DNA of 64,000 nucleotides from an uncultured Sulfitobacter sp. (GCA_947502265.1 CANMZB010000001.1:248001-312000), one strand, 5' to 3'; positions 44,468-55,862 are shown, numbered from the stretch's first letter. Translations and numbers: made by a program. The notes: generated from the sequence alone by a model not told the origin.

Positions 44468-46483
44468 ATGAGCGATATTCGCAAGATCATCATTGACGGT
44501 AAGGAAGTTGAGGCGGAAGGGGCGATGACGCTCATTCAGGCGTGTGAGCAGGCGGGCGTTGAAGTGCCACGCTTTTGCTATCACGAACGTCTTAGCATCG
44601 CGGGCAATTGCCGGATGTGTCTTGTCGAAGTTGTGGGCGGACCGCCCAAGCCCGCCGCGTCCTGTGCGATGCAGGTACGCGACCTGCGCCCCGGTCCCGA
44701 GGGCCAGCCGCCTGTGGTCAAGACAAATTCGCCCATGGTCAAGAAAGCCCGCGAGGGCGTTATGGAATTCCTGCTGATCAACCACCCGCTTGATTGCCCG
44801 ATCTGCGATCAGGGCGGCGAATGTGATCTTCAGGATCAGGCGATGGCGTATGGCGTCGATTTCTCGCGTTTCCGCGAGCCCAAACGCGCGACCGAGGATC
44901 TCGACCTTGGCCCGCTGATCGAAACCCATATGACGCGCTGCATTTCGTGCACCCGCTGTGTCCGCTTCACCACCGAAGTGGCGGGTTTGACGACGATGGG
45001 CCAGACGGGGCGCGGCGAAGATGCCGAGATCACCGCCTATCTTGGGGAAACGCTCGACAGCAACTTGCAGGGCAATATCATTGATCTGTGCCCTGTGGGC
45101 GCTTTGGTTTCCAAGCCTTATTCCTTTACGGCCCGCCCTTGGGAGCTGACCAAAACCGAATCAATCGACGTGATGGACGCGCTTGGCTCAAGCATCCGTG
45201 TCGATACCAAGGGGCGCGAAGTGATGCGGTTCCTGCCGCGCAACCATGACGGCGTGAACGAGGAATGGATTTCGGACAAGACGCGCTTTGTCTGGGACGG
45301 TCTGCGCCGCCAGCGTCTGGATACCCCCTATATCCGCGAGAACGGTAAACTGCGCAAAGCGGAGTGGCCCGAAGCATTGGCCGCTGTTGCGGCGGCGATG
45401 AAGGACAAGAAAGTCGGCGGTCTGATCGGGGATCTGGTCCCTGTGGAAGCGGCCTTTGCGCTCAAGCAATTGATCGAGGGGCAGGGCGGTGCCGTTGAGT
45501 GTCGCACCGACGGGGCAAAACTGCCGATAGGCAACCGGTCGGGATATGTCGGCACGGCGGCGGTTGAAGACATCGACACGGCGGAAATGATCATGCTGGT
45601 TGGCACCAATCCTGCCGTTGAGGCACCTGTGCTGAACGCACGCATCCGCAAGGCGTGGACCAAAGGCGCATCCGTGGGTGTTGTCGGTCCGCAAGCCAAC
45701 CTGACTTATGAATACAACCACTTGGGCGACAGCCCTGCCGCGCTGAGCGATCTGGTCAACGGCGACCATACCGGGGTGGCCGACAAAGCTTCGCTTGTTA
45801 TCATCGGCATGGGCGCTTTGGCGCGCGAGGACGGGGCGCAGATTCTGGCCGCCGCAATGGCGCTGGCCGAAGCCACGAAATCCGGCTTTCTGGTGCTGCA
45901 CACCGCTGCGTCCCGTGTGGGCGCGATGGATGTGGGGGCGGTGGCCGAAAACGGTATTGCGGATGTGCTTGGCTCGGATGTGATTTACAATCTTGGTGCC
46001 GACGAAGGCGACATTCCCGCAGGTCCGTTTGTGATCTATCAAGGCAGCCACGGCGACCGTGGCGCGCACCGCGCCGACATCATCCTGCCCGCCGCCGCCT
46101 ATACCGAAGAGCCGGGCCTGTTTGTGAACACCGAAGGCCGTCCGCAAGTGGCACAGCGCGCCAGCTTTGCCCCCGGTCAGGCTAAGGAAAACTGGGCCAT
46201 TCTGCGCGCGCTCAGTGCCGAAACAGGCGCGACGCTGCCCTATGATTCGATTGCGGTGCTGCGTCAGGCGCTGGTCAAAGCGCATCCACATCTCGGCAAT
46301 GTCGATCAACTGGAACAAAACGACTGGCAGCCGGTGGCACAGGGCACGATCGCGGATCAACCGCTGTCGTATCCAATCGCCGATTTCTACCTCAGCAATC
46401 CTATCGCGCGCGCCTCAAGCCTTATGGCAGAAATGTCGGCCATTGCGAAGGCGCGCCGTTCGGAGGCTTTGGCTGCGGAGTGA
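44468..46483 (+). CDS. nuoG: NADH-quinone oxidoreductase subunit G
   Basis: NuoG is the large iron-sulfur subunit of the peripheral arm, 671 residues. The N-terminal ferredoxin domain has [18 protein letters not shown] (residues 33-50), and the second cluster region has [19 protein letters not shown] near residue 103. Then comes the 4Fe-4S motif [12 protein letters not shown] near residue 155 with LCPVGAL near residue 204. The C-terminal molybdopterin-oxidoreductase-like domain is present and inactive in the family. Length and order match the alphaproteobacterial 75-kDa form, which is shorter than E. coli NuoG. The stop lies five bases before the likely start of the next lipoprotein gene. Confidence 0.96.
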   Translation: MSDIRKIIIDGKEVEAEGAMTLIQACEQAGVEVPRFCYHERLSIAGNCRMCLVEVVGGPPKPAASCAMQVRDLRPGPEGQPPVVKTNSPMVKKAREGVMEFLLINHPLDCPICDQGGECDLQDQAMAYGVDFSRFREPKRATEDLDLGPLIETHMTRCISCTRCVRFTTEVAGLTTMGQTGRGEDAEITAYLGETLDSNLQGNIIDLCPVGALVSKPYSFTARPWELTKTESIDVMDALGSSIRVDTKGREVMRFLPRNHDGVNEEWISDKTRFVWDGLRRQRLDTPYIRENGKLRKAEWPEALAAVAAAMKDKKVGGLIGDLVPVEAAFALKQLIEGQGGAVECRTDGAKLPIGNRSGYVGTAAVEDIDTAEMIMLVGTNPAVEAPVLNARIRKAWTKGASVGVVGPQANLTYEYNHLGDSPAALSDLVNGDHTGVADKASLVIIGMGALAREDGAQILAAAMALAEATKSGFLVLHTAASRVGAMDVGAVAENGIADVLGSDVIYNLGADEGDIPAGPFVIYQGSHGDRGAHRADIILPAAAYTEEPGLFVNTEGRPQVAQRASFAPGQAKENWAILRALSAETGATLPYDSIAVLRQALVKAHPHLGNVDQLEQNDWQPVAQGTIADQPLSYPIADFYLSNPIARASSLMAEMSAIAKARRSEALAAE

Positions 46484-46488
46484 GGGGG

Positions 46489-46863
46489 GTGAGCATTATT
46501 ATGCTTTTGACGCTTGCAGGTTGCACGCCGCCGCCGCCCACAGCCGAAGACTTCATTCCCGACTATAAGGGGGTGGAGACGGTGCTGTTGGATGGTGATC
46601 TGGTGCAATTCAATGTTGCGATGACAAAGGCGCGGGCGTCGGAAAATGTTGCTGCCTATGCGGAATGTGCTGCAGCGCAGTATACTCTGATCAGAGGCTA
46701 CGGTTTTGCGCGTCATGTCAGGACAAATGTGGTAATTGAGGCTGGCATTTGGCGGGCCGATGCTGTTTACACAATCTCGCCGAGCCTGCCTAAAGGCTTG
46801 AAGACTATTGATGCTGAAGTAGTGACACAAAGCTGCTTGGAGCAAGGCATCCCGACGGTGTGA
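46489..46863 (+). CDS. Small lipoprotein between nuoG and nuoH
   Basis: A 124-residue protein starts MSIIMLLTLAGCTPPPPTAE, an unusually short lipoprotein signal with lipobox LAGC (Cys12). The mature part has two more cysteines (AECAAAQY and TQSCLEQG). I start at GTG 46489, eight bases after GGAG; a GTG at 46480 and an ATG at 46501 are alternatives, but the ATG would shorten the signal too far. I know no named family. Position puts it in the complex I operon, six bases before nuoH. Confidence 0.62.
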   Translation: MSIIMLLTLAGCTPPPPTAEDFIPDYKGVETVLLDGDLVQFNVAMTKARASENVAAYAECAAAQYTLIRGYGFARHVRTNVVIEAGIWRADAVYTISPSLPKGLKTIDAEVVTQSCLEQGIPTV

Positions 46864-46869
46864 GGATCT

Positions 46870-47910
46870 ATGGCTGACTTCTTTTTCAACACGACCCTTG
46901 GGGTGATTCTGCTGATCGTGGGGCAAATCCTGCTCGTCGTGGTTCCCCTTTTGGTAGCGCTGGCGTTCCTGATGTACGCGGACCGCAAAATTTGGGCATC
47001 TGTCCAGTTGCGACGCGGACCGAACGTGGTGGGGGTCTACGGGCTGCTGCAATCGTTTGCAGATTTCGGCAAATATATCGTCAAGGAAATCGTTGTGCCT
47101 GCGGGTGCGGACCGTGCGGTTTTCTTTCTCGCCCCGATGATCAGCCTTGTGATGGCGCTGGTGGCTTGGGCTGTGATTCCTTTCAACGATGGTTGGGTAC
47201 TGTCCAACATCAACGTGGCGATCCTGTATGTCTTCGCGGTTTCCTCTCTTGAGGTGTACGGCGTGATCATGGGCGGTTGGGCGTCGAACTCGAAATACCC
47301 GTTCCTCGGGTCGCTGCGGTCTGCTGCGCAAATGATTTCCTACGAGGTGTCGCTCGGGCTTATCATCATCGGTATTATCCTCTCCACCGGTTCGATGAAC
47401 TTCTCCAACATCGTATATGCGCAGGACGGTAACTTTGGCTTGCTCAACTGGTACTGGCTGCCGCACTTCCCGATGCTGATCCTTTTCTTTATCTCGTCGC
47501 TTGCCGAAACCAACCGCCCGCCATTCGATTTGCCAGAGGCGGAATCAGAACTGGTTGCCGGTTATCAGGTCGAATATTCCTCGACGCCGTTCCTGCTCTT
47601 TATGATCGGTGAACTGGTTGCTGTGGTTTTGATGTGCGCGCTGATCTCGCTGATGTTCTTTGGCGGCTGGTTGTCACCGATCCCCGGCCTGCCCGACGGT
47701 ATCTTCTGGATGATCGCAAAAATGGGTCTGGTCTTCTTCTGCTTCTCGATGGTGAAGGCGATCACGCCACGTTATCGCTATGATCAACTGATGCGCCTGG
47801 GCTGGAAAGTGTTCTTGCCGTTTTCCCTTGCCTGGGTGGTCTTTGTGGCTTTCGCGGCGAAATTTGAATGGTTCTGGGGTGTGTATGCACGCTGGGGCAT
47901 GGGAGGCTGA
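46870..47910 (+). CDS. nuoH: NADH-quinone oxidoreductase subunit H
   Basis: NuoH is the membrane subunit that joins the peripheral arm and closes the quinone chamber, 346 residues with eight predicted spans. Signatures are [20 protein letters not shown] near residue 37, [20 protein letters not shown] near residue 136 and [20 protein letters not shown] near residue 204, the last being the family's quinone-side loop. GAGGATCT precedes the ATG. Confidence 0.96.
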   Translation: MADFFFNTTLGVILLIVGQILLVVVPLLVALAFLMYADRKIWASVQLRRGPNVVGVYGLLQSFADFGKYIVKEIVVPAGADRAVFFLAPMISLVMALVAWAVIPFNDGWVLSNINVAILYVFAVSSLEVYGVIMGGWASNSKYPFLGSLRSAAQMISYEVSLGLIIIGIILSTGSMNFSNIVYAQDGNFGLLNWYWLPHFPMLILFFISSLAETNRPPFDLPEAESELVAGYQVEYSSTPFLLFMIGELVAVVLMCALISLMFFGGWLSPIPGLPDGIFWMIAKMGLVFFCFSMVKAITPRYRYDQLMRLGWKVFLPFSLAWVVFVAFAAKFEWFWGVYARWGMGG

Positions 47911-47912
47911 TC

Positions 47913-48407
47913 ATGGCACAAACCGATTATACCCGTCACGCCAAGTACTGGCTGCTGTACGATTTCTATCTTGGTTTCCGGCTTGGCCTGAAATACATGC
48001 TCAAGCCGAAGGCGACGATCAACTATCCGCATGAAAAGGGGCCTCTTTCGCCTCGTTTCCGCGGTGAACATGCGCTGCGCCGGTACGCCAGTGGCGAAGA
48101 ACGCTGCATCGCGTGCAAACTGTGCGAAGCGGTGTGCCCCGCACAGGCGATCACGATTGATGCCGAACCGCGTGAAGACGGGAGCCGCCGCACCACGCGC
48201 TATGACATCGACATGACAAAATGCATCTATTGCGGCTTCTGTCAGGAAGCCTGCCCGGTGGATGCCATTGTCGAAGGCCCGAACTTTGAATTCTCGACCG
48301 AGACCCGCGAAGAGCTTTACTATGACAAGGCAAAGCTTCTGGATAACGGCGACCGCTGGGAGGCCGAAATTGCCCGCAACCTTGAAATGGATGCACCGTA
48401 CCGATGA
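47913..48407 (+). CDS. nuoI: NADH-quinone oxidoreductase subunit I
   Basis: NuoI holds two [4Fe-4S] clusters (N6a and N6b) that lead electrons to NuoB. The 164 residues contain [12 protein letters not shown] near residue 65 and [12 protein letters not shown] near residue 104, all eight ligands present. I use ATG 47913 ([13 protein letters not shown]), with GGGAGGCTGATC before it; the open frame extends 45 bases further upstream into nuoH without a good start. It overlaps the following gene by four bases. Confidence 0.96.
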   Translation: MAQTDYTRHAKYWLLYDFYLGFRLGLKYMLKPKATINYPHEKGPLSPRFRGEHALRRYASGEERCIACKLCEAVCPAQAITIDAEPREDGSRRTTRYDIDMTKCIYCGFCQEACPVDAIVEGPNFEFSTETREELYYDKAKLLDNGDRWEAEIARNLEMDAPYR

Positions 48408-48832
48408 CCGATAAAAATCCATGGGAAGAGATGATGCGCCAGGCGCAGGAAATGGCAAAAACCTTTCCGGCGATGGATGCTTTTTCGCCCAAAGGGTTCG
48501 AGTCGATGATGGGCCTGATGCCCAAGGATCTGATGGAAACGTTCTTTGGTAACAAGTACAACCCCGACGGGCTGGATGCCAAAACGCGGCTTTTGCTGAC
48601 ATTGGCGGGGCTTACGATGCAGGGCGCGCAAAATGACGTTGCGCTCCGTCAGACCGTGCGACACGCCATCGAGGCCGGAGCGCACAAGCAGCAGATTATC
48701 GAGACGATCGGGCAGATGGCGCTGTTCGCGGGGATTCCCGCAATGCAACGCGCCACGGATCTGGCGCAACCGGTGCTCGACGAGATGGCCGCAGAAGCGG
48801 ACACGGGTACGGACAAGGAAGGTGACGCATGA
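48404..48832 (+). CDS. Carboxymuconolactone-decarboxylase-like protein between nuoI and nuoJ
   Basis: This is a 142-residue soluble helical protein. The second half reads [20 protein letters not shown] near residue 53 then [20 protein letters not shown], and [16 protein letters not shown] near residue 109. This is the helix pattern of the carboxymuconolactone decarboxylase/AhpD-like fold. The CxxC pair of the AhpD peroxidase branch is absent, so redox activity of that sort is unlikely. A Met-rich N-terminal segment precedes it. Both ends overlap neighbours by four bases (ATGA), so it is tightly fixed inside the operon. Function unknown. Confidence 0.7.
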   Translation: MTDKNPWEEMMRQAQEMAKTFPAMDAFSPKGFESMMGLMPKDLMETFFGNKYNPDGLDAKTRLLLTLAGLTMQGAQNDVALRQTVRHAIEAGAHKQQIIETIGQMALFAGIPAMQRATDLAQPVLDEMAAEADTGTDKEGDA

Positions 48833-49431
48833 GCGTTTTTGCATTCTATCTTTTTGCGATCTGCGTGATTGCAGGCGGGCTGTTCACCGTGGTGAGCCGC
48901 AATCCGGTGCATTCGGTGCTTTGGTTGATCCTGTCATTTCTGTCGGCGGCGGGGCTGTTCGTGCTTTTGGGTGCCGAATTCATCGCGATGCTGCTGATCA
49001 TCGTCTATGTCGGGGCTGTCGCGGTATTGTTCCTTTTTGTGGTGATGATGCTTGATGTCGATTTTGCCGAACTCAAGGCGGAGATGGCGAGATATTTGCC
49101 GCTGGCGCTGTTGATCGGATTGGTCATTCTGATGCAGTTCGTGATGGCCTTTGGCGTTTGGGAATTCAACGCCGGTGCCGAGGCGTTGCGCGCTCAGGTG
49201 CCTGCCGACGGGGTGACAAACACCGCGGCTCTTGGGCTGATCCTGTATGACGACTATTTCCTGTTGTTTCAATTGGCGGGTCTCATCCTGCTGGTGGCAA
49301 TGATCGGCGCGATCGTGCTGACCCTGCGTCATCGCACCGACGTGAAACGCCAGGACGTGATTGCCCAGATGATGCGCGATCCGGCCAAGGCGATGGAACT
49401 GAAAGACGTCAAGCCCGGGCAGGGGCTTTAA
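48829..49431 (+). CDS. nuoJ: NADH-quinone oxidoreductase subunit J
   Basis: NuoJ is a 200-residue membrane subunit with five predicted spans. The family pattern appears as [20 protein letters not shown] near residue 24 and the pi-bulge-bearing helix [20 protein letters not shown] near residue 60. The C-terminal soluble tail (about 175-200) is charged. It overlaps the carboxymuconolactone-decarboxylase-like gene by four bases. Confidence 0.95.
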   Translation: MSVFAFYLFAICVIAGGLFTVVSRNPVHSVLWLILSFLSAAGLFVLLGAEFIAMLLIIVYVGAVAVLFLFVVMMLDVDFAELKAEMARYLPLALLIGLVILMQFVMAFGVWEFNAGAEALRAQVPADGVTNTAALGLILYDDYFLLFQLAGLILLVAMIGAIVLTLRHRTDVKRQDVIAQMMRDPAKAMELKDVKPGQGL

Positions 49432-49531
49432 CAATCGGGAGTCCGGCAGCGGTCGGCGTCCGTGCTTTAGAACAATCCGGTCGTTTTCCTTCAGGGAAAC
49501 GGTAGATGCAAAAACGAGAAGGAAGTTGAAG

Positions 49532-49603
49532 ATGTCTCGCACCATGTTGGTCGCTTTGATCGTGATCCTGATCATCGTACTTGGCGGCTATAGCTTCTTG
49601 TGA
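49532..49603 (+). CDS. 23-residue single-span micropeptide between nuoJ and nuoK
   Basis: An open frame of 24 codons encodes [20 protein letters not shown] then SFL. It is one uninterrupted hydrophobic helix after a short basic head, the classic form of a regulatory or structural membrane micropeptide. AGAAGGAAGTTGAAG precedes the ATG, with a well-placed AAGGAAG. The frame fills part of an otherwise empty 275-base gap between two complex I membrane subunits. It resembles the accessory one-helix subunits that mitochondrial complex I has in number. Translation is not proven; a chance hydrophobic frame is the alternative. Confidence 0.55.
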   Translation: MSRTMLVALIVILIIVLGGYSFL

Positions 49604-49706
49604 AATACGCAGCGCCGAGCAGCCGGCGGCGTTAATCAACAACCGCCCCCCGAAGGGTGAAAATGATCGACTACCACCTCTTTGGGGTGAGAAACTGAGG
49701 GACGAC

Positions 49707-50012
49707 ATGATCGGACTGGAACACTACCTGACAGTGGCGGCGACGCTTTTTGTCATCGGCATATTTGGCCTATTTCTCAACCGCAAGAACGTGATCATCC
49801 TGCTGATGAGCATCGAATTGATGCTTCTCGCGGTGAATATCAATTTCGTCGCTTTCTCCAGCTATCTCGGGGATATGGTGGGGCAGGTTTATACCTTGTT
49901 CGTGCTTACGGTCGCTGCGGCCGAGGCTGCGATTGGTCTGGCCATTCTGGTCTGCTTCTTCCGCAACCGTGGGTCGATCGCGGTTGAAGATGTCAACGTG
50001 ATGAAGGGCTGA
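49707..50012 (+). CDS. nuoK: NADH-quinone oxidoreductase subunit K
   Basis: NuoK is a 101-residue, three-span proton-path subunit. The two buried glutamates needed for proton transfer are present: [10 protein letters not shown] (Glu36) and [11 protein letters not shown] (Glu72). GAGGGACGAC precedes ATG 49707 ([15 protein letters not shown]); the longer open frame that begins 126 bases earlier adds non-membrane residues that do not belong. Confidence 0.96.
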   Translation: MIGLEHYLTVAATLFVIGIFGLFLNRKNVIILLMSIELMLLAVNINFVAFSSYLGDMVGQVYTLFVLTVAAAEAAIGLAILVCFFRNRGSIAVEDVNVMKG

Positions 50013-50016
50013 GGAC

Positions 50017-52089
50017 ATGGAAATTACACTCCTTTTTGCCCCGCTGGTGGGTGCGATCCTCTGCGGTTTCGGCTGGAAATATATCGGTGAAACGGCGGCT
50101 TGCTGGATTGCCACGGGCCTGCTGTTCCTCTCGGCCCTCCTGAGCTGGATCACTTTTCTCAGCTTTGACGGCACAACCGAGACCGTGCAGATCCTGCGCT
50201 TTATCGAAAGCGGCAGCTTAAGCACCGACTGGGCCATTCGCATGGACCGTCTGACCGCGATCATGCTGATCGTGATCACAACCGTGTCGAGCCTCGTACA
50301 TCTCTATTCCTTTGGCTACATGGCCCATGACGAGAACTTCGGCGAAGGCGTAAGCTATAAGCCCCGCTTCTTTGCGTATCTGTCGTTCTTTACCTTTGCC
50401 ATGCTGATGCTGGTGACTGCGAACAACCTCGTGCAGATGTTCTTTGGCTGGGAAGGTGTCGGTGTGGCATCTTACCTGCTGATCGGATTCTACTATAAAA
50501 AGCCGTCGGCCAATGCGGCTGCGATCAAGGCTTTTGTGGTTAACCGCGTGGGCGATCTCGGCTTTTTACTGGGCATTTGCGCGCTGTTCTTCCTGACCGA
50601 CAGCATCAACCTCGATGATATCTTCGCGTCCGCCCCCGAGCTTGCAGACACAACGCTGCACTTCCTCTGGGCCGACTGGAACGCGGCAAATGTAGTGGCC
50701 TTCCTGCTGTTTGTCGGGGCGATGGGTAAATCCGCGCAACTGTTCCTGCACACATGGCTGCCGGACGCGATGGAGGGGCCGACGCCGGTTTCCGCGCTGA
50801 TCCACGCCGCAACCATGGTAACGGCGGGTGTTTTCCTTGTCTGCCGTATGTCGCCAATCATGGAATTCGCACCCGAAGCCATGGCATTCGTGACGTTTAT
50901 CGGTGCCACCACGGCGTTCTTCGCCGCGACGGTGGGTCTGGTACAGACCGACATCAAACGCGTCATTGCCTATTCGACCTGTTCGCAGCTCGGCTATATG
51001 TTCGTGGCTGCGGGGGTTGGCATGTATTCGGCGGCGATGTTCCATCTGCTGACGCACGCGTTCTTTAAGGCAATGTTGTTCCTCGGCGCGGGCTCGGTCA
51101 TCCACGCGATGCACCATGAGCAGGACATGACGAACTATGGCGGTCTGCGTAAAAAGATCCCTTATACGTTCTGGGCCATGATGATCGGTACGCTGGCCAT
51201 CACCGGCGTGGGTATTCCGCTGACGCATATCGGTTTCGCGGGCTTCCTGTCGAAAGATGCCATCATCGAGAGCGCCTTTGGCGCGGGCGCGATGTACGGC
51301 TTCTGGCTTCTGGTGATCGCTGCCGCCATGACCAGTTTTTACAGCTGGCGTCTGATCTTCCTGACATTCTTTGGTGAGGCGCGCGGCAACAAGAAGACGC
51401 ATAAAAATGCGCATGAAAGCCCGATGACCATGTTGATCCCGCTGGGTGTTCTGGCAATCGGTGCGATCTTCTCCGGGATGATCTGGTACAAAAGCTTCTT
51501 CGGCTCTAGCGAATATGTGGCCGACTTCTACGGCATTCCGCTCGCTGAAATGGCAGCAGACGGCGATACCAACGCGGAAACCGGCCACGACACCGCTGAT
51601 GCGGGCCAGCACGGGCCCGGCTTTGGCGGCGCACCGGGGGAGGGCGCGCTTTATTTCGCACCTGACAACACGGTGCTTGACGATGCACATGCGTCTCCTG
51701 TCTGGGTCAAGGTCAGCCCATTTATTGCGATGCTCGGAGGCCTTCTTATGGCGCTGTGGTTCTACATCTGGAATCCGACGCTGCCCGGCCGTCTTGCGGC
51801 AAACCAGCGTCACCTCTACCTGTTCTTCAAGAACAAATGGTACTTTGACGAACTCTACAGCTTTGTCATTGTGAAACCGGCAATGGCCATTGGCCGCTTC
51901 CTTTGGAAGCGCGGCGACGGCGGCGTGATTGACGGTGGCCTCAACGGTCTGGCGATGGGCGTCGTTCCATGGCTGACTCGCCTCGCGGGACGCGCGCAGT
52001 CCGGTTATATCTTTACCTATGCCTTCGCCATGGTGATCGGGATCGCGGTCCTTGTCACATGGATGACGATGACCGGAGGAGCGAACTAA
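50017..52089 (+). CDS. nuoL: NADH-quinone oxidoreductase subunit L
   Basis: NuoL is the distal antiporter-like proton-pumping subunit, 690 residues. It has the long C-terminal amphipathic HL helix and its extra final span (about 555-690). Antiporter-type motifs are [20 protein letters not shown] near residue 143 (essential Glu), [20 protein letters not shown] near residue 237 (broken-helix lysine) and [19 protein letters not shown] near residue 323. An acidic His/Gly-rich stretch (about 505-560) breaks the region before HL. Its stop shares one base with nuoM (TAATG). Confidence 0.96.
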   Translation: MEITLLFAPLVGAILCGFGWKYIGETAACWIATGLLFLSALLSWITFLSFDGTTETVQILRFIESGSLSTDWAIRMDRLTAIMLIVITTVSSLVHLYSFGYMAHDENFGEGVSYKPRFFAYLSFFTFAMLMLVTANNLVQMFFGWEGVGVASYLLIGFYYKKPSANAAAIKAFVVNRVGDLGFLLGICALFFLTDSINLDDIFASAPELADTTLHFLWADWNAANVVAFLLFVGAMGKSAQLFLHTWLPDAMEGPTPVSALIHAATMVTAGVFLVCRMSPIMEFAPEAMAFVTFIGATTAFFAATVGLVQTDIKRVIAYSTCSQLGYMFVAAGVGMYSAAMFHLLTHAFFKAMLFLGAGSVIHAMHHEQDMTNYGGLRKKIPYTFWAMMIGTLAITGVGIPLTHIGFAGFLSKDAIIESAFGAGAMYGFWLLVIAAAMTSFYSWRLIFLTFFGEARGNKKTHKNAHESPMTMLIPLGVLAIGAIFSGMIWYKSFFGSSEYVADFYGIPLAEMAADGDTNAETGHDTADAGQHGPGFGGAPGEGALYFAPDNTVLDDAHASPVWVKVSPFIAMLGGLLMALWFYIWNPTLPGRLAANQRHLYLFFKNKWYFDELYSFVIVKPAMAIGRFLWKRGDGGVIDGGLNGLAMGVVPWLTRLAGRAQSGYIFTYAFAMVIGIAVLVTWMTMTGGAN

Positions 52090-53651
52090 TGGAAAATAAC
52101 TTGCTCTCCATTGTGACTTTCATGCCGGCTTTTGCCGCTCTGATCCTCGCGGTTTTCCTGCGCGGCGAGGACGAAGCCGCACAGCGCAACGCCAAATGGC
52201 TCGCGCTGATCGCGACATCGGTCACCTTCATTGTGTCGATCTTTGTGTTTCTCGAATTCGACCCCAGCAATACCGACTTCCAGATGATCGACGAGGCAGA
52301 TTGGCTGCTTGGTCTGAAATACCGGATGGGCGTTGACGGGATTTCGATCCTGTTCGTGATGCTTACCACGTTCATGATGCCCCTCGTCATCGCGGCAAGC
52401 TGGGATGTCAGCACGCGGGTCAAGGAATACATGATCGCGTTCCTGCTGCTCGAAACGCTGATGCTTGGCGTGTTCATGGCGCTTGATCTGGTGTTGTTCT
52501 ACGTCTTCTTCGAAGCGGGCCTTATTCCGATGTTCCTGATCATCGGGATCTGGGGCGGGCCAAACCGGATCTACGCGAGTTTCAAGTTCTTCCTCTATAC
52601 CTTCTTCGGCTCCGTGCTGATGCTGGTAGCGATGGTTGCGATGTTCTCGGATGCGGGCACTACCTGTATTGGCGGCTGTAACATCAGCCTGCTGACCCAT
52701 GATTTCGGCTCCGAGACGATCAACGTCTTCGGCTTCCAGATCCTTGGGGGGATGCAGACGCTGATGTTCCTCGCTTTCTTTGCCAGCTTCGCGGTGAAAA
52801 TGCCGATGTGGCCGGTTCACACATGGTTGCCCGATGCACACGTTCAGGCACCGACAGCGGGTTCTGTTGTTCTTGCGGCGATCCTGCTCAAGATGGGTGG
52901 CTATGGCTTCTTGCGGTTCTCGCTGCCGATGTTTCCCGTCGGATCGGAAATTGTTGGTCCGCTGATCCTCTGGATGTCGGCGATTGCGATCGTCTATACC
53001 TCGCTGGTGGCCCTCGTGCAGGACGACATGAAAAAGCTCATTGCCTATTCATCCGTCGCGCACATGGGCTTTGTGACCATGGGTATCTTCTCGGTCAGCC
53101 AACAGGGTCTGGACGGGGCGATCTTCCAGATGATCAGCCACGGTTTTGTCTCCGCCGCTTTGTTTCTCGCTGTTGGCGTGGTTTACGACCGGATGCACAC
53201 CCGCGAGATTGACGCTTACGGTGGGCTGGTGAACCGGATGCCCGTCTATGCGATGATCTTTATGTTCTTCACGATGGCCAACGTCGGCTTGCCGGGTACC
53301 TCCGGGTTTGTCGGCGAATTCCTGACGCTGATGGCGGTTTTCCAGGTGAACACATGGGTGGCAGCAGTGGCTGCGACAGGTGTGATCCTCTCGGCGTCTT
53401 ATGCGCTGTGGCTGTATCGCCGCGTGGTGATGGGTGATCTGATCAAGGAAAGCCTGAAAGCGATCACCGACATGAATGCCCGCGAGAAATGGATTTTCGC
53501 GCCGCTAGTGGTGATGACGCTTTTCCTTGGGGTCTATCCAGCCGCCATTCTTGACATCATTGGCCCGTCCGTTGCGGCGCTGGTGGATAATTACGACACG
53601 GCCGTGGCCGCAGCCGAGGCTGTGAGCCAATCGGCGCAAGCCCATAATTGA
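52089..53651 (+). CDS. nuoM: NADH-quinone oxidoreductase subunit M
   Basis: NuoM is the middle antiporter-like subunit, 520 residues and about 14 spans. Diagnostic stretches are [20 protein letters not shown] near residue 137 (conserved Glu), [20 protein letters not shown] near residue 235 (lysine on the broken helix), and [17 protein letters not shown] near residue 317. I start at ATG 52089 ([13 protein letters not shown]), since the open frame further upstream lies inside nuoL. GGAGGAGCGAACTA precedes the start. Confidence 0.96.
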   Translation: MENNLLSIVTFMPAFAALILAVFLRGEDEAAQRNAKWLALIATSVTFIVSIFVFLEFDPSNTDFQMIDEADWLLGLKYRMGVDGISILFVMLTTFMMPLVIAASWDVSTRVKEYMIAFLLLETLMLGVFMALDLVLFYVFFEAGLIPMFLIIGIWGGPNRIYASFKFFLYTFFGSVLMLVAMVAMFSDAGTTCIGGCNISLLTHDFGSETINVFGFQILGGMQTLMFLAFFASFAVKMPMWPVHTWLPDAHVQAPTAGSVVLAAILLKMGGYGFLRFSLPMFPVGSEIVGPLILWMSAIAIVYTSLVALVQDDMKKLIAYSSVAHMGFVTMGIFSVSQQGLDGAIFQMISHGFVSAALFLAVGVVYDRMHTREIDAYGGLVNRMPVYAMIFMFFTMANVGLPGTSGFVGEFLTLMAVFQVNTWVAAVAATGVILSASYALWLYRRVVMGDLIKESLKAITDMNAREKWIFAPLVVMTLFLGVYPAAILDIIGPSVAALVDNYDTAVAAAEAVSQSAQAHN

Positions 53652-53664
53652 GGGAAGATAACAA

Positions 53665-55104
53665 ATGAGTAACGATATCTTTCAGATCCTGCCCGAGATA
53701 CTTCTCGCTGGATTTGCCCTCGCCGGGCTGTTGTTCGGGGCCTATTTCGGCAAGGACGCGATCGCGCGGCCCTTGCTGTGGCTCACTGCTGCGCTGATGG
53801 TTGTGCTGGCGGTTGTTGTCGGCGCAAGCAGCGACACTACGGTCGAGGCGTTCAACGGCATGTTCGTCAATGACAGCTTTGCGCGGTTCTCCAAGGTGGC
53901 GCTGTTGCTGGCTGCCGCTGCGGTGCTGGTCATGTCGGAAAACTACATGAAGACGCGCGGGCTGTTGCGGTTTGAATACCCCGTTCTGGTCGCGCTAAGC
54001 GTTGTCGGGATGATGATGATGGTCTCCGCTGGCGACCTGATGGCCCTGTACATGGGGCTCGAGCTGCAATCGCTGGCGCTTTATGTCGTGGCCTCGCTGC
54101 GCCGCGATAGCGTGAAATCGACCGAAGCGGGCCTGAAGTATTTCGTGCTGGGCGCGCTTAGCTCGGGTATGCTGCTTTATGGCGCGTCGCTTGTGTATGG
54201 CTATGCTGGCACCACGCTGTTTTCGGGCGTGATCACAACGGCGCAGGCCGGGCAGACCTCGCTTGGGATGCTCTTTGGTATCGTGTTTGTGATTGCGGGC
54301 CTTGCGTTCAAGGTGTCTGCTGTACCGTTCCACATGTGGGCGCCGGACGTGTACGAAGGTGCCCCCACGCCGGTAACCGCGTTTTTTGCCACTGCGCCGA
54401 AAATGGCCGCGATGGCGTTGTTTGCGCGGGTGCTGCATGATGCTTTTGGCAATGCCGTTGGCGATTGGAGCCAGATCATTGCGCTGCTGTCCCTATTGTC
54501 GATGTTCCTCGGCTCGATTGCGGCGATTGGTCAAACCAACATCAAGCGTCTGATGGCGTATTCCTCGATTGCGCATATGGGCTATGCTTTGATGGGTCTT
54601 GCCGCAGGCAACGCATTTGGTGTGCAGGCGATGCTGGTCTATATGGCGATTTATGTGACGATGAACGTCGGGGTGTTCGCATTCATCCTGCTGATGGAAA
54701 AAGACGGGCAGCCGGTTGTCGAGATATCCGCGCTTAACATGTATTCCAAAAACCACCCCGGTCGGGCCGCTGCGCTTATGGTGCTGATGTTCAGCCTTGC
54801 GGGTGTGCCGCCGTTCCTCGGCTTCTTCGGCAAGCTTTATGTGCTGCGCGCCGCGTATGAAGGCGGGTTGGCGTGGCTGGCCATTGCAGGTGTGATCGCG
54901 TCCGTGATCGGTGCATTTTACTATCTGCGGATCATCTTCTACATGTACTTCGGCTCCGATCAGGCGGAGGCGCTGGATCAGAACCGCAGCGCAGTTCTGA
55001 GCGGCTTTTTGATTGCCTCTGCCGTGATCATGGTCGTTGGTATCGTGAACATGTTCGGTGTCGAGGCCGCGGCGGCGCTGGCGGCTCAGACGCTTGTTCA
55101 GTAG
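53665..55104 (+). CDS. nuoN: NADH-quinone oxidoreductase subunit N
   Basis: NuoN is the third antiporter-like subunit, 479 residues and about 14 spans. Key segments are [20 protein letters not shown] near residue 126 (conserved Glu), [20 protein letters not shown] near residue 213 (lysine and proline of the broken helix) and [18 protein letters not shown] near residue 295. GAGGGAAGATAACAA precedes the ATG. It is the last complex I gene; birA follows after 23 bases. Confidence 0.96.
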   Translation: MSNDIFQILPEILLAGFALAGLLFGAYFGKDAIARPLLWLTAALMVVLAVVVGASSDTTVEAFNGMFVNDSFARFSKVALLLAAAAVLVMSENYMKTRGLLRFEYPVLVALSVVGMMMMVSAGDLMALYMGLELQSLALYVVASLRRDSVKSTEAGLKYFVLGALSSGMLLYGASLVYGYAGTTLFSGVITTAQAGQTSLGMLFGIVFVIAGLAFKVSAVPFHMWAPDVYEGAPTPVTAFFATAPKMAAMALFARVLHDAFGNAVGDWSQIIALLSLLSMFLGSIAAIGQTNIKRLMAYSSIAHMGYALMGLAAGNAFGVQAMLVYMAIYVTMNVGVFAFILLMEKDGQPVVEISALNMYSKNHPGRAAALMVLMFSLAGVPPFLGFFGKLYVLRAAYEGGLAWLAIAGVIASVIGAFYYLRIIFYMYFGSDQAEALDQNRSAVLSGFLIASAVIMVVGIVNMFGVEAAAALAAQTLVQ

Positions 55105-55127
55105 ACCCGAGTCAAGGATGCGAACGC

Positions 55128-55862
55128 ATGGCTGAGTGGCCTTCCGGCTATGCGCGCCATGTGTTCGATAGCCTTGATTCCACGCTTTCCGAAGCGGCAC
55201 GCATGGCGCCGACACTTACCGGCCCCGCGTGGATACTGGCGACGGAGCAAACCGCAGCGCGTGGCAGACGCGGGCGAGCTTGGTCCACTCCGCACGGGAA
55301 TTTTGCCGGCACGCTGATCATGAAACGCACAGGCACGCCCGCTGATGCGGCATTGCGCAGCTTTGTGTCCAGCCTCGCCTTATGGGAGGCATTTGTGGCT
55401 GTCACAGGTCGCGAGGATATTTTTGCGCTCAAATGGCCCAATGATGTGTTGTTGAACGGTGGCAAGGTTGCCGGCATCTTGCTGGAAACACTCGGTGATC
55501 ATCTGGTCATTGGCATCGGCGTCAATCTTGCCCATGCGCCGGGCATAGATCAGGTTGAGCCGGGCGCGGTAAAACCTGTCTCGCTTTTGGGCGAAACAGG
55601 TGTCAAAATTGCACCCGAAGCCTTCCTTGACGAGCTGGCAGCAAGTTTCGAACGCTATGAGGCGCAGTATCGCACCTATGGTTTTGCGCCGATCCGCGCT
55701 GCGTGGCTTGCCCGTGCTGCCCGGATCGGAGAAGTCGTGACAGCGCGAACCATGCGCGATGAGACAGTCGGCGTCTTTGAGGATGTCGATGGTTCCGGGA
55801 ACCTTGTCCTCGGAACGGCGAAGGGCCGCGTGACAATTGCAGCGGCAGATGTATATTTCTGA
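55128..55862 (+). CDS. birA: Biotin--[acetyl-CoA-carboxylase] ligase
   Basis: BirA attaches biotin to biotin-dependent carboxylases; MccA at 30.5 kb is one client. The 244 residues comprise only the catalytic and C-terminal SH3-like domains, without the N-terminal DNA-binding helix-turn-helix of E. coli BirA, so it should not act as a repressor. Motifs are TEQTAARGRRGRAWSTPHGN near residue 39 (biotinoyl-AMP loop) and FALKWPNDVLLNGGKVAGIL near residue 102 (catalytic lysine). I start at ATG 55128, after CAAGGATGCGAACGC. Same strand as nuo, 23 bases after nuoN. Confidence 0.93.
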   Translation: MAEWPSGYARHVFDSLDSTLSEAARMAPTLTGPAWILATEQTAARGRRGRAWSTPHGNFAGTLIMKRTGTPADAALRSFVSSLALWEAFVAVTGREDIFALKWPNDVLLNGGKVAGILLETLGDHLVIGIGVNLAHAPGIDQVEPGAVKPVSLLGETGVKIAPEAFLDELAASFERYEAQYRTYGFAPIRAAWLARAARIGEVVTARTMRDETVGVFEDVDGSGNLVLGTAKGRVTIAAADVYF

